Source: Nitrospirota bacterium
GTDB lineage: Bacteria > Nitrospirota > Thermodesulfovibrionia > UBA6902
Assembly: GCA_011040095.1 (NCBI GenBank)
Contig: DRDE01000038.1
Coordinates: 1 to 37,989, forward strand
Length of the DNA stretch: 37,989 nt
Reading direction: 5' to 3'
Below the pieces are notes generated by a model, which was given only the letters and a program-made list of their open reading frames with translations, did not search any database and had not been told where the DNA came from. Within the stretch, counting starts at the first letter, position 1; each line of letters opens with the position of its first letter. This document shows, piece after piece, positions 16,985 to 25,278 of this stretch. The position numbers and the translations under genes were made by a program.

Positions 16985-17778
16985 GTCAAATGATAAATCC
17001 ACTAAAGAAGACCCTGAAGGCGCAGAGAAACGCCAGGGTTCTTTTATTATATTCGTGCCCTTGGCGTCCTTCATGGCTGATAATTGTTTTACTGTTCCTG
17101 TCCTCATGCTCAACAGTCAGGTCTGTGTCCGAACAACCGGTTATCACTCCCAAACCTGCGCTTGCATTTGAAGAACAGGTCTATGACTTTGGTATTGCCG
17201 GACCGGAACAGAAGATAAAGCATGCATTTAAATTTATAAATACCGGTTCTGAGCCTTTAAAAATTATAAAATTAAGTCCAAGCTGCGGGTGTACGGCTGC
17301 CCTTTCTTCAGAGGATGAAGTGCCGCCCGGAGGGAGTGGAGAGATACAGGCTATTCTTGAGACCAGAAAATATGCTGGCAGGCAGGAAGCCAGTATTGTA
17401 GTACATTCTAATGACCCGCTCAGGCCGGAAACCGTTCTCACCCTAAAGGGTAATATAAGGAAAGGATTAGCTGTGGTTCCTCAGGGGGTCAGTTTCGGCA
17501 ATATTCAAAAAGGAGAAACTGCTGCTGCTCAGGTGCGCATGCTGCAATTATCTAAAGACCCTTTGGTGTTAGAAAAAATTGAGGCTAATGACAAATTCCT
17601 GACTGTGGAAACTTCAAAATTCAGTGAGGAAAACAGCAGAGGTATCAATATTGATATAATGCTGAAACCCGACATTCCTGCAGGAATGTTCAGCGAGGTT
17701 ATAACGCTTCATACAAACCTGAAAAAATATCAGCGGATAGATGTCCCTGTCATAGCAAATATTCTTGAAAATGATTAA
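16981..17778 (+). CDS. DUF1573 lipoprotein
   Basis: 265 aa. The mature part has a DUF1573 (ASH-like Ig) domain: YDFGIAGPEQKIKHAFKFIN, the SPSCGCT motif (C102/C104), then PGGSGEIQAILET and ASIVVHSNDPLRPETVLTLK. A second Ig-like half follows to the end. A lipobox (LSSC, C43) sits after LIIVLLFL. The first about 30 residues are an odd basic extension whose DNA (CGCAGAGAAACGCCAGGG ... CCCTTGGCGTCC) looks like a genomic repeat. The real start may be ATG 16981 (ATGA overlap with the upstream gene), 16990, or further in. DUF1573 proteins are exported Ig-like proteins of poorly known role. Last gene of the 14827-17778 set. Confidence 0.8.
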   Translation: MSQMINPLKKTLKAQRNARVLLLYSCPWRPSWLIIVLLFLSSCSTVRSVSEQPVITPKPALAFEEQVYDFGIAGPEQKIKHAFKFINTGSEPLKIIKLSPSCGCTAALSSEDEVPPGGSGEIQAILETRKYAGRQEASIVVHSNDPLRPETVLTLKGNIRKGLAVVPQGVSFGNIQKGETAAAQVRMLQLSKDPLVLEKIEANDKFLTVETSKFSEENSRGINIDIMLKPDIPAGMFSEVITLHTNLKKYQRIDVPVIANILEND

Positions 17779-17982
17779 CATAAGAATCCGGTAAGGTAAG
17801 CAGCGCCAGGATGAGGGTGATGGTGCAAAATTAGCATAGTTTTCTGAAAATAAATAGTTGTTCCATCCTGTCATTGATGTTGAACTAATACATTATCAGT
17901 TCCCATGATATAATATTCTCACAATCTTTGTAAAATCAGGGCTTGGAGGTATAAGTAAAAGTCAAAATTTGGAGGAGGGTAA

Positions 17983-18441
17983 ATGGCGCGAAAACTTAAA
18001 CTCTATTTAGATACATCAGTGCCAAATGCATATGTGGATGATAAAAATCCTGTCCGGCAAGGGGTGACAAAGGACTTCTGGGCAAGACTTGATCGGTATA
18101 ACATCTTCACTTCTGAACTTGTTGTTGAAGAAATTGAAGCTACTGGCAATATAAATAAAAAGAATCAACTCCTTGACTTGATTAAAGGCTTTGAGAAACT
18201 TTCCATTAAAGGAAAAGAGACAGAGGCTTTAGCTGAAGAATATGTAAAGAGAGGTATAATCCCTGTAAAGCACATAGAAGATGCTGTTCACATCGCAGTT
18301 GCCACGGTTTATTCCCTTGATGTGCTTGTAAGCTGGAACTTTGAGCACATTGTAAAGCTGAAGACCAAAAGAGAAATTAATGTTGTCAATATATTATTGG
18401 GCTACAATCAATTGGAAATTGTTGAGCCAACTATGCTTTGA
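17983..18441 (+). CDS. PIN-domain protein, toxin candidate
   Basis: 152 aa. PIN signatures: YLDTSVPNAY (D10), E49/E50 in SELVVEEIEA, D100 in HIEDAVHIAVAT, and the C-terminal LVSWNFEHIVKL motif common to PIN proteins of the DUF3368/VapC-like kind. Length is normal for the family. GGAGG lies upstream of the ATG. A 63-aa gene starts 17 bases after the stop, giving a toxin-first two-gene unit. RNase activity and toxicity are inferred from the family. Confidence 0.8.
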   Translation: MARKLKLYLDTSVPNAYVDDKNPVRQGVTKDFWARLDRYNIFTSELVVEEIEATGNINKKNQLLDLIKGFEKLSIKGKETEALAEEYVKRGIIPVKHIEDAVHIAVATVYSLDVLVSWNFEHIVKLKTKREINVVNILLGYNQLEIVEPTML

Positions 18442-18458
18442 AAAAAGGGGGTGTCAGA

Positions 18459-18650
18459 ATGGCTTATTTCAGTGAATTTTATCAAGTAGAGGTGCGAGAC
18501 GAGATTGCAAAAGAATTCACTAATTCCCAAGGCGAGGTAGACGATATGATGGCTGGTCTTCATGAGATCAGGGTAAGGAAAGCAGAAAAAAAATATGATT
18601 TAAAAGAATTGTCTAAAAAGGTAATATCAAGAGAAAAAGTAATTTTTTAA
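18459..18650 (+). CDS. small partner (antitoxin candidate) of the PIN protein
   Basis: 63 aa from ATG at 18459, preceded by GGGGGTG; an upstream TTG at 18438 is open but the ribosome-binding site favours the ATG. The protein (MAYFSEFYQVEVRDEIAKEF ... KAEKKYDLKELSKK) is charged and has a helical C-terminus. I recognise no family. Position and size suggest an antitoxin for the PIN gene. A 143-bp MITE begins 12 bp after its stop codon. Confidence 0.6.
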   Translation: MAYFSEFYQVEVRDEIAKEFTNSQGEVDDMMAGLHEIRVRKAEKKYDLKELSKKVISREKVIF

Positions 18651-18662
18651 ATGATAAAAAGA

Positions 18663-18805
18663 GAGGCTCTTGCAAAAGTCTTGTTTTGTCATTCCCGAGG
18701 TAGTAATCGAGAATCCAGTTTCTTTAAAAAACAAAAACTTCTGGATACCCGTTTTCACGGGTATGACGGCACAGGTCGTTTTGCAGGGACTTTTGCAAGA
18801 GCCTC
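18663..18805 (+). mobile_element. 143-bp MITE, family A, copy 2
   Basis: Perfect 18-bp inverted ends GAGGCTCTTGCAAAAGTC and GACTTTTGCAAGAGCCTC, flanked by AAGA on both sides (4-bp target-site duplication). It is the inverted relative of 1897-2039, same length and about 94 percent identical by hand count. The interior has ATTCCCGAGG...GAGAAT and ATACCCGTTTTCACGGGTAT hairpins. A 70-codon frame across it (18651-18863) is not a gene. Confidence 0.9.
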
Positions 18806-18859
18806 AAGAGCATGGAATTTCAACAAGGAATTAATAGAGTCTCTATATTTTGAAGGTAA

Positions 18860-19903
18860 ATGAATAGTTCAAATAAAAAGGGGGGTGGGTTGAGACGATT
18901 TATTGCTTTATTATTGACAATATCTATCGTGTGTATTTTTACCGGCTGCACCAGAACCAGTGAAAAAGAAGTAGTGGTTTATACTTCATTAGACCAGATA
19001 TTTTCAGAGCCTGTTCTTAGGAATTTTGAAAAGGAAACCGGGATTAAAGTAAAAGCTGTTTATGATGTAGAGGCTTCAAAGACAACCGGTCTCGTTAATC
19101 GACTGATTGCAGAAAAAGAGAGACCAAAGGCGGATGTGTTCTGGAATTCAGAAGTTGCGCAGACCATTATTTTAAAGGATAAAGGCGTTTTGGCGCCGTA
19201 TCGATCTCCATCTGCTGAAGATATTCCTCAAAAATTCAGGGACAAAGAGGATTACTGGACCGGCTTTGCTGCAAGGGCAAGGGTCCTAATATATAACACA
19301 AATCTCCTTAAAGACTCAGACCTCCCAAAATCCATTTTTGAACTGACTGAGCCTCAATGGAAGGGCAAGGTGGCTTTAGCCTATCCACTATTTGGCACTA
19401 CTGCAACACATGTAGCTGCCCTGTATTCCACTCTTGGACAGGAAAAGACCGAGGCATTTTTAAAGGCTTTAAAGGCTAATGATGTAGTTATTGTCAACGG
19501 CAACTCTGTTTCACGTGATGTTGTGGTTGAAGGGCAGCTTCCTTTGGGCTTTACTGATACAGATGATGTGAATGTGGCTATACAGTCGGGAAAACCGGTT
19601 AAAATGCTCTTTCCTGACAAAGAAGGCATTGGCACGCTGCTCATTCCAAATACGGTGGCATTGATTAAAGGCGCTCCGCATCCGGGAGAGGCAAAGGTGT
19701 TTATTGATTACTTGTTGAGCCGGAAGGTTGAGAGCAAGCTTGCTTTTTCAGAATCAGCCCAGATACCTGTAAGGGATGGTGTGAGTAAGCCGCCGCATAT
19801 ACCGGATATTTCCTCAATAGGGGTCATGGAAGTTGATTATTATAAAATAGCCGGGAACATGAAACGGGCTGCCAAATTCAGCCAGAACCTGTTCGTAAGA
19901 TAA
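18860..19903 (+). CDS. iron(III)-type ABC transporter substrate-binding lipoprotein
   Basis: 347 aa, family 1 extracellular solute-binding protein of the FbpA/AfuA type. It has a lipobox (IFTGC, about residue 29) and then the family opening VVVYTSLDQIFSEPVLRNFE. Also seen are ADVFWNSEVAQTIILKDKG, WTGFAARARVLIYNTNLL and the late PNTVALIKGAPHPGEAKVFI, all typical of ferric-ion binding proteins. It would capture the substrate outside the inner membrane and pass it to the permease encoded six bases downstream. Iron is the likely substrate from family; related proteins bind other ligands such as thiamine or phosphonates. GAAGG precedes the start. First gene of a four-gene operon. Confidence 0.85.
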   Translation: MNSSNKKGGGLRRFIALLLTISIVCIFTGCTRTSEKEVVVYTSLDQIFSEPVLRNFEKETGIKVKAVYDVEASKTTGLVNRLIAEKERPKADVFWNSEVAQTIILKDKGVLAPYRSPSAEDIPQKFRDKEDYWTGFAARARVLIYNTNLLKDSDLPKSIFELTEPQWKGKVALAYPLFGTTATHVAALYSTLGQEKTEAFLKALKANDVVIVNGNSVSRDVVVEGQLPLGFTDTDDVNVAIQSGKPVKMLFPDKEGIGTLLIPNTVALIKGAPHPGEAKVFIDYLLSRKVESKLAFSESAQIPVRDGVSKPPHIPDISSIGVMEVDYYKIAGNMKRAAKFSQNLFVR

Positions 19904-19908
19904 ACAGA

Positions 19909-21465
19909 ATGAAACCTCCCCGTTTTTTTTCGCTGGCGGTTATTATTCTGTTTTCCATTATTGTTCTCCTGCCGATCGGCTATATGATATCGGCTCCTTT
20001 ATGGGGAGAGACACCAGTTCAGGCAGACAGTGCAGGCGCCCTGTTTGACAGCCGGCATATTACCTTGTCACTGAACAGCCTTGGATTGGCAGGGGGCACA
20101 ACAATTCTCAGTCTGATAATAGGAGTTCCTCTGGCAATTCTTATTTCCCGCACCAACTTATGGGGAAGGAGGGTGTTTGGAATTGTTTATATAATACCGA
20201 TACTCATTCCTCCTTACATCCACGCTATTGTATGGAGACACCTGAATGGTTTTATTAAGAGATTTCTGTCCCTGGATATCCACAGCCTGTGGGGTGCAAT
20301 ATTTGTTCTTACACTTGCATATTTCCCTTTTGTAACTCTTCTGACTCAGAGTGGACTTAAGTCTGTTGACAGGAATATGGAAGAATCTTCCCTTCTCTAT
20401 CATGGGAATTGGAAAACTTTGAAACGCATTACCCTTCCCCTTGTATCACCTCACATTATTTCAGGGGCGATATTTGTATTTATATTTACCATTGTCGATT
20501 TTGCTGTTCCCGACATATTCAGAGTAAAAGTTTATCCTGTAGAGATATTTATCCAGTTCAGCGCATTTTATGATGAAAGAGCCGCAGCTATTTATTCTTT
20601 GCCTTTAATAGCAGTTACCCTGATTTTACTTATCCTGCAGAAGAGACATATGAAAGACCGGGCTTACGTCCAGATATCCGGGGGTATCTCAAAGGCAGTG
20701 AGGTATAATCTTGGACGTCTGAATACGGCCGCATTCGGCATTTGCCTTTTAATCATCTGTCTTTCCGTGTTAATTCCCGTAGGGGTATTATTAAAGGTTG
20801 CAGGTCCTTTTTCCAGCTACATCAGAGTGTTTAGTATGTCCGGAGAACAGATTCTATACAGTCTGGTTCTTGCTTCTACAGGCGCAGTGTTGGCAGTCTG
20901 TTTGGCCTTTTCCATTTCATACCTGATTGAAAGAGCAAAGGCAGGATTAAAGACGCCTCTTGAATTTGCTTCGTTTGTTCCCCTTGCCATTCCTGCTACT
21001 GCCCTCGGGATCGGTCTTATAAAGGTCTGGAACCGGCCTGTAGCCGACATTATATATGCAAGTCCGCTTATTATTGTCCTGGGATATATAGCCCGTTTTA
21101 TTCCATTTGTCATAATCGCCGTGACATCGGGCATGAAACAGGTTGGACAACGTGTGGAGGAGGCAGCGTTTTTAACTACCGGCAACTGGAGTAAAGTAAT
21201 GTACAGAATTATAATCCCCCTGACAAAACATAGTCTGATTGCCGGTTTTTTTATCGTATTCATACTATCAATCGGAGAACTCGGGACTACACTTCTTGTC
21301 ATACCACCCGGAAGGGAGACAGTTCCGATAAAGATTTATAATTTGATGCATTACGGCGCTGATCAGATGGTTGCTGCATTGTGTCTCATATTAATTGCAA
21401 TAATTCTTGCCTTTTCAGGGCTGTTTTTAATAGTTCATAAAAGTCTCAATAAACAGAGCGCTTAA
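19909..21465 (+). CDS. iron(III)-type ABC transporter permease, fused two-domain
   Basis: 518 aa with about 12 hydrophobic segments in two halves, each carrying an EAA loop that docks on the ATPase: EESSLLYHGNWKTLKRITLP in the first and EEAAFLTTGNWSKVMYRIII in the second. This duplicated BPD_transp_1 layout is the FbpB/AfuB form of ferric-ion permeases, which are normally 500-560 aa. It forms the channel with the ATPase encoded directly after its stop (no gap). The start overlaps no gene but lies six bases after the binding protein, consistent with coupling. Confidence 0.88.
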   Translation: MKPPRFFSLAVIILFSIIVLLPIGYMISAPLWGETPVQADSAGALFDSRHITLSLNSLGLAGGTTILSLIIGVPLAILISRTNLWGRRVFGIVYIIPILIPPYIHAIVWRHLNGFIKRFLSLDIHSLWGAIFVLTLAYFPFVTLLTQSGLKSVDRNMEESSLLYHGNWKTLKRITLPLVSPHIISGAIFVFIFTIVDFAVPDIFRVKVYPVEIFIQFSAFYDERAAAIYSLPLIAVTLILLILQKRHMKDRAYVQISGGISKAVRYNLGRLNTAAFGICLLIICLSVLIPVGVLLKVAGPFSSYIRVFSMSGEQILYSLVLASTGAVLAVCLAFSISYLIERAKAGLKTPLEFASFVPLAIPATALGIGLIKVWNRPVADIIYASPLIIVLGYIARFIPFVIIAVTSGMKQVGQRVEEAAFLTTGNWSKVMYRIIIPLTKHSLIAGFFIVFILSIGELGTTLLVIPPGRETVPIKIYNLMHYGADQMVAALCLILIAIILAFSGLFLIVHKSLNKQSA

Positions 21466-22185
21466 ATGTTAAGTATTGAGCATCTGACAAAAAGATATGG
21501 TGATACAGAAGCTGTAAAGGACCTGACACTCGAACTTTCTTTAAATGAAATCCTGGCAATCATAGGGCCGTCCGGATGCGGTAAAACTACCCTTCTGAGG
21601 TTGACAGCCGGTTTTGAAAGCCCTGATAAGGGGAGGATATTAATTGACGGCGTTGAGGCCAGCGCGCCAAATTATTTAATAGCGCCTTACAGGAGAAGCT
21701 TGTCCATGATATTCCAGGATCTTGCCCTCTGGCCTCACATGACAGTGAAAGAGCATGTGGAATTTGTTCTTAAGAAAAACAAGCTTTCAAGAGGTGATAT
21801 TAATTTAAAAATCGACCGGAACCTTGAAGACGTAAATTTAAATGGATACGGCAATCGAAGACCTCATGAGCTTTCCGGAGGCGAGAAACAGAGACTGGCT
21901 ATTGCAAGGGCGCTGGCATCAGAACCGACTTATTTGCTGATGGATGAGCCTTTCAGCAACCTTGATTCAATCTTGAAAGATGATTTGCAGGAATTGCTCC
22001 TCAGCCTCAAAAATCATCATGGGATGAGTATTATGTATGTAACCCATAATATAGAAGAAGCGCTTGCGCTTGCCGACAGGATAGCCGTCATTAATAACGG
22101 GAGGCTTGAACAAATCGATACTAAAGATAATATACTGAATAATCCCAAAAATGATTTTGTTCGTCGTCTTTTAAGAATTAAATAA
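21466..22185 (+). CDS. iron(III)-type ABC transporter ATPase
   Basis: 239 aa with all ABC motifs: Walker A GPSGCGKT (34-41), Q-loop Gln84 in IFQDLALWPH, signature LSGGEKQ (136-142), Walker B YLLMDEP with D160/E161, and the switch His in VTHNIEEAL. It ends shortly after the core, without the C-terminal TOBE regulatory domain that full-length FbpC/PotA proteins (about 350 aa) carry. It powers the adjacent permease. Starts immediately after the permease stop codon. Confidence 0.9.
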   Translation: MLSIEHLTKRYGDTEAVKDLTLELSLNEILAIIGPSGCGKTTLLRLTAGFESPDKGRILIDGVEASAPNYLIAPYRRSLSMIFQDLALWPHMTVKEHVEFVLKKNKLSRGDINLKIDRNLEDVNLNGYGNRRPHELSGGEKQRLAIARALASEPTYLLMDEPFSNLDSILKDDLQELLLSLKNHHGMSIMYVTHNIEEALALADRIAVINNGRLEQIDTKDNILNNPKNDFVRRLLRIK

Positions 22186-22192
22186 ATTTTAT

Positions 22193-22708
22193 ATGAAGAC
22201 CATAACGCCAAGAGAGTTGTTCCTTATTATATTTTTTATCTTATTTATTCTTGTTGCATATGCAGGCGCTGGCAATGCCCATGCAGAAGAAAAACCCCTT
22301 GTTTTTTCCACGTGGGAAGGGTTTGAGGTAGATAAGTGTTCATCGATATGGCTTATAAAGCGGTTTATTGACAAAAATGCCGTTATAAAATTCTTTCCCA
22401 AGGGGGAGGAAATAAAAGAGGGTATTCCATTTGATACGCCGGATGCTAAATTAAGAAGGTATCACAACATGTCTACATTCGAATCTATTTTGAAACATTA
22501 TAAGCTGCGGGATCGAAAACTTCTCTACATAGGCAAAATCATCCATGATATAGAAGTAAACATATGGGAGAGAAAGGCGCTTAAGGAAACTTTAATGGTG
22601 CAGAAGGCTGTCAACGAAATTATAACGAATTCAAAAAATAATGATAAAATTATAGATAAAAGTCTTAAGTATTTTGATTCTCTGTACATAAAATTTTTTA
22701 GAAAGTAA
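22193..22708 (+). CDS. exported ChrB C-terminal-domain-like protein
   Basis: 171 aa. Residues 1-34 form a signal peptide (LFLIIFFILFILVAYAGAGN, ending AHAEE). The mature part matches the C-terminal domain of chromate-resistance protein ChrB: FEVDKCSSIWLIKRFIDKNA, then EGIPFDTPDAKLRRYHNMSTF and a LLYIGKIIHDIE helix; the usual family form is R-x-C-P/S-x-W-L-I-x-R-F-I-D ... IPFD ... FE. Cytoplasmic ChrB has an N-terminal domain that is missing here. It starts seven bases after the ATPase gene, so it is the last member of the iron-type operon. Its role may be in periplasmic metal or oxyanion handling; this is inference. Confidence 0.7.
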   Translation: MKTITPRELFLIIFFILFILVAYAGAGNAHAEEKPLVFSTWEGFEVDKCSSIWLIKRFIDKNAVIKFFPKGEEIKEGIPFDTPDAKLRRYHNMSTFESILKHYKLRDRKLLYIGKIIHDIEVNIWERKALKETLMVQKAVNEIITNSKNNDKIIDKSLKYFDSLYIKFFRK

Positions 22709-22847
22709 GGCAAAACCAAAATGAAAATTCTCACTTATATCATTATACCCCACATTCCGTACTTATGAGGAGGCAGAATTTGGAATTCAGCATTTTCAAA
22801 AATCACAAATAAACAGAGGGTTAAGTCGTTACTTGTGTAAAGAAATT

Positions 22848-22964
22848 TGTAACCGTTCACGGGTTATGTTTGTTTACGTTTGCTGGTTACAAACACCGCA
22901 ATGGAAAGACTAAAATCCCCTCTCAAGAGGGGAAAACTGATAACCGCCCCCTGTGAACGGTTAC
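22848..22964. repeat. GTAACCGTTCAC inverted-repeat element, copy 1
   Basis: About 117 bp bounded by GTAACCGTTCAC and its exact complement GTGAACGGTTAC, with AAATTT outside both ends. Inside is a CCCCTCTCAAGAGGGG hairpin. Related sequence with TCAGTTTACGGTT and GTGAACGGTTAC follows at 23026-23083, right up to the pheT stop, and again at 32716-33051. The 22709-23092 interval holds nothing else that I can identify as a gene. Confidence 0.65.
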
Positions 22965-23092
22965 AGAAATTTTATGAAAATCAAGAAGGCCGACAGTAAA
23001 ACCTGCAGCCCGGTGTTAAATCTTATCAGTTTACGGTTTGCAGTTAAAACCGGTAACTGTCAACTGTTAACCGTGAACGGTTACTTTCTTTT

Positions 23093-25147
23093 TCAGGTTC
23101 GCAGCTCGGCCTTAAGTTCAGCTTCAAGTCTTTTTAATATAACGGAATGTACAGCATCCACTTCACTGTCGGTGAGGGTTTTTTCAGCAGATCTGAAACG
23201 GATAGAGAACGCGAGGCTCTTTTTGTCATCCGGGATGGGTTTTCCTGTGTATATGTCAAACAATGTAATTGATTCAATTATATCCGAATCAATACCGAGT
23301 ATGATTTTTTTAGCCTGTTCAACCGGTATATCTTTTGATACTATTATAGCTATATCTCTTTCAACATAAGGATACCTGGGCAAGGGGGTATAAGTTATTC
23401 CGGCAGGAGCTGCCATTTGGATTTTTTCCATATCAAGTATCTCCAGTATATTTACATTCCCTTTAATGTCGAATGCATGGGCAACTCCTGGATGCAGTGT
23501 GCCGAGTGAACCCGCTTTCTGGCCGTTAATAGTAATCGAGCACGATTTGCCGGGATGGAGATACGGTTCAACCGGAGCTGTATCACGTTCAAAAGAGTAT
23601 TCTTTTATTTTCAGCTCCATAAAGAGATTCTCCAGGGCGCCCTTTAAATTGTAGAATCCGTCATGTTTGTCCTGCCAGATAGAGGCGTTTGTGTCCTTGT
23701 GGTAAACAGCCGCAAACCGGGTAATCTCCTCAGGAAGTTTCTGGCCGGAAGACAGAAATACACGCGAGACCTCGAAAAAACGAAGCATCTTTTCCCCGCG
23801 ATTCAGATTCAGGCTGACGTTATTCAACAAGGCGGGTATGAGCGTTGTTCTCATTGCCGACTCCTCTTTTCTCAGGGGATTTTTAATATACACGAGATTC
23901 CTTCTTCCATCATTTGCAGGTAAATTCAGTTTTTCGAGTGCATCAGGATTCAGGAAACTGAAATTGATCACTTCTGAAAAACCCGACTTAATCATGGAGT
24001 TTTTCAGGATTTTAACAAGCTCCTGTGTCTTATGCTCAGGGGGAGAACTCATTTGCATGAAGGGCATGGTAGAAGGTATATTATCGTATCCGTAGAGCCT
24101 GGCCACCTCTTCAATGATGTCAACATCCCTTTCAATATCATTTCTGTATGCCGGCGGAATTGCAGCAATGCCCTCCCCTTCCCTTTCAACCCTGAACCCG
24201 ATATTGCGCAAGCTCCTTTCGACAAAAGACCCGGCAATATCAACCCCGATAACAGAGCTGATTTTTTTAAATGAAACCCTTATCTTTTTCGGCTCAAACA
24301 GCCCGGGATATTTGTCAATAATTTTTGTGACCCGGCCGCCTGCTGTTTCCGCTATCATCTGCGCCGCCCTGTCAAGGGCAAGAGTTACGGCCTCAATATC
24401 AACCCCTCTTTCAAACCTGTATGATGATTCCGTGGAAAGGTTAAGCGACCTGGATGTTTTTCTGACTGAAGAGGGGTTGAAATAAGCGCTTTCAAGCAGT
24501 ATATCAACTGTTGATTCCGAGACCCCGGTATTCCGGCCTCCCATAATGCCTGCAATTGCAACGGGCTTTTCCGCATCCCATATCAGCAGCGTCTCTTTTG
24601 ACAAATCCCTTTCTTCGTCATCAAGTGTCCTGAATTTTTTCACATCGCCCGCCTCCCTGACCACTATCTTTTTCCCTGCAAGCTTGTCGAGATCAAAGGC
24701 ATGCATGGGCTGGCCGAGTTCGAGCATGACATAGTTGGTGATATCTACAATATCGGATGTTGCCCTGATACCGCAGGATTCAAGTCGTTTTGAGAGCCAC
24801 TCAGGAGAAGGCCCGGGTTTTACACCTGTTATGATCCTTGAGGAATAACGCGGACAGAGTCCGGGATTTTCAATCTCGACAACAGGCCCGTCGCCTTCTT
24901 CCTTCTCAATCCCTGTTGAGATATCTTTGAATGGAATTTCCAGAACAGCCGATATTTCACGGGCAATCCCCCGGACACTTAAACAGTCGGGCCTGTTGGG
25001 TGTAATGCCGATATCAAATATAGTATCTTCTTCGACTTTTTCAATTGCTTCAACCTCAAGACCGGCCATTGTCAGTGTGTGAGACAGTTCTTCCGGCGGC
25101 AAGTTAAAATCGACAAATTCTTTAAGCCAAATGTAAGATGCTTTCAT
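23093..25147 (-). CDS. pheT: phenylalanine-tRNA ligase beta subunit, lacking EMAP/tRNA-binding domain
   Basis: 684 aa against about 790-800 usually. It opens as normal (MKASYIWLKEFVDFNLPPEE ... MAGLEVEAIEKV) but jumps directly to FDIGITPNRPDCLSVRGIAR. The about 110-residue OB-fold tRNA-binding (EMAP) insertion that normally separates these parts is missing. The rest is complete: the B3/4 editing domain (about 90-260, with VDITNYVMLELGQPMHAFD and IAGIMGGRNTGV), B5 (about 290-365), the catalytic-like core, and a C-terminal FDX-ACB domain (about 590-684, YTPLPRYPYVERDIAIIV). It pairs with PheS, encoded upstream. The start codon ATG at 25147 follows a repeat, not the usual tight junction with pheS. 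Confidence 0.95.
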   Translation of the reverse strand: MKASYIWLKEFVDFNLPPEELSHTLTMAGLEVEAIEKVEEDTIFDIGITPNRPDCLSVRGIAREISAVLEIPFKDISTGIEKEEGDGPVVEIENPGLCPRYSSRIITGVKPGPSPEWLSKRLESCGIRATSDIVDITNYVMLELGQPMHAFDLDKLAGKKIVVREAGDVKKFRTLDDEERDLSKETLLIWDAEKPVAIAGIMGGRNTGVSESTVDILLESAYFNPSSVRKTSRSLNLSTESSYRFERGVDIEAVTLALDRAAQMIAETAGGRVTKIIDKYPGLFEPKKIRVSFKKISSVIGVDIAGSFVERSLRNIGFRVEREGEGIAAIPPAYRNDIERDVDIIEEVARLYGYDNIPSTMPFMQMSSPPEHKTQELVKILKNSMIKSGFSEVINFSFLNPDALEKLNLPANDGRRNLVYIKNPLRKEESAMRTTLIPALLNNVSLNLNRGEKMLRFFEVSRVFLSSGQKLPEEITRFAAVYHKDTNASIWQDKHDGFYNLKGALENLFMELKIKEYSFERDTAPVEPYLHPGKSCSITINGQKAGSLGTLHPGVAHAFDIKGNVNILEILDMEKIQMAAPAGITYTPLPRYPYVERDIAIIVSKDIPVEQAKKIILGIDSDIIESITLFDIYTGKPIPDDKKSLAFSIRFRSAEKTLTDSEVDAVHSVILKRLEAELKAELRT

Positions 25148-25170
25148 AATTGTGAGTTTTTCTTCTTATA

Positions 25171-25271
25171 TTCCCCTCTTTTGGAAAAGAGGGGTCAGGG
25201 GAGATTTTATAATTGAAATAATTAATCCCGATTAAAAATCCCCCTTAAATCCCCCTTTGCTAAAGGGGGAA
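25171..25271. repeat. CCCCCTTT-type inverted-repeat element between pheS and pheT
   Basis: About 100 bp with a left hairpin CCCCTCTTTTGGAAAAGAGGGG and a right hairpin CCCCCTTTGCTAAAGGGGG. The two sides also pair with each other (GGGGAGATTTT against AAAAATCCCCC), the look of a small dispersed element. Shorter pieces of the same kind occur at 15730-15745 and 22917-22933. It fills the 131-bp pheS-pheT gap and could reduce or regulate read-through. Confidence 0.65.
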
Positions 25272-25278
25272 AGTTAAG

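Noticed and set aside
18651-18863. 70-codon plus-strand open frame
   Set aside because: It runs through the 143-bp MITE and its terminal inverted repeats; no independent coding signal.
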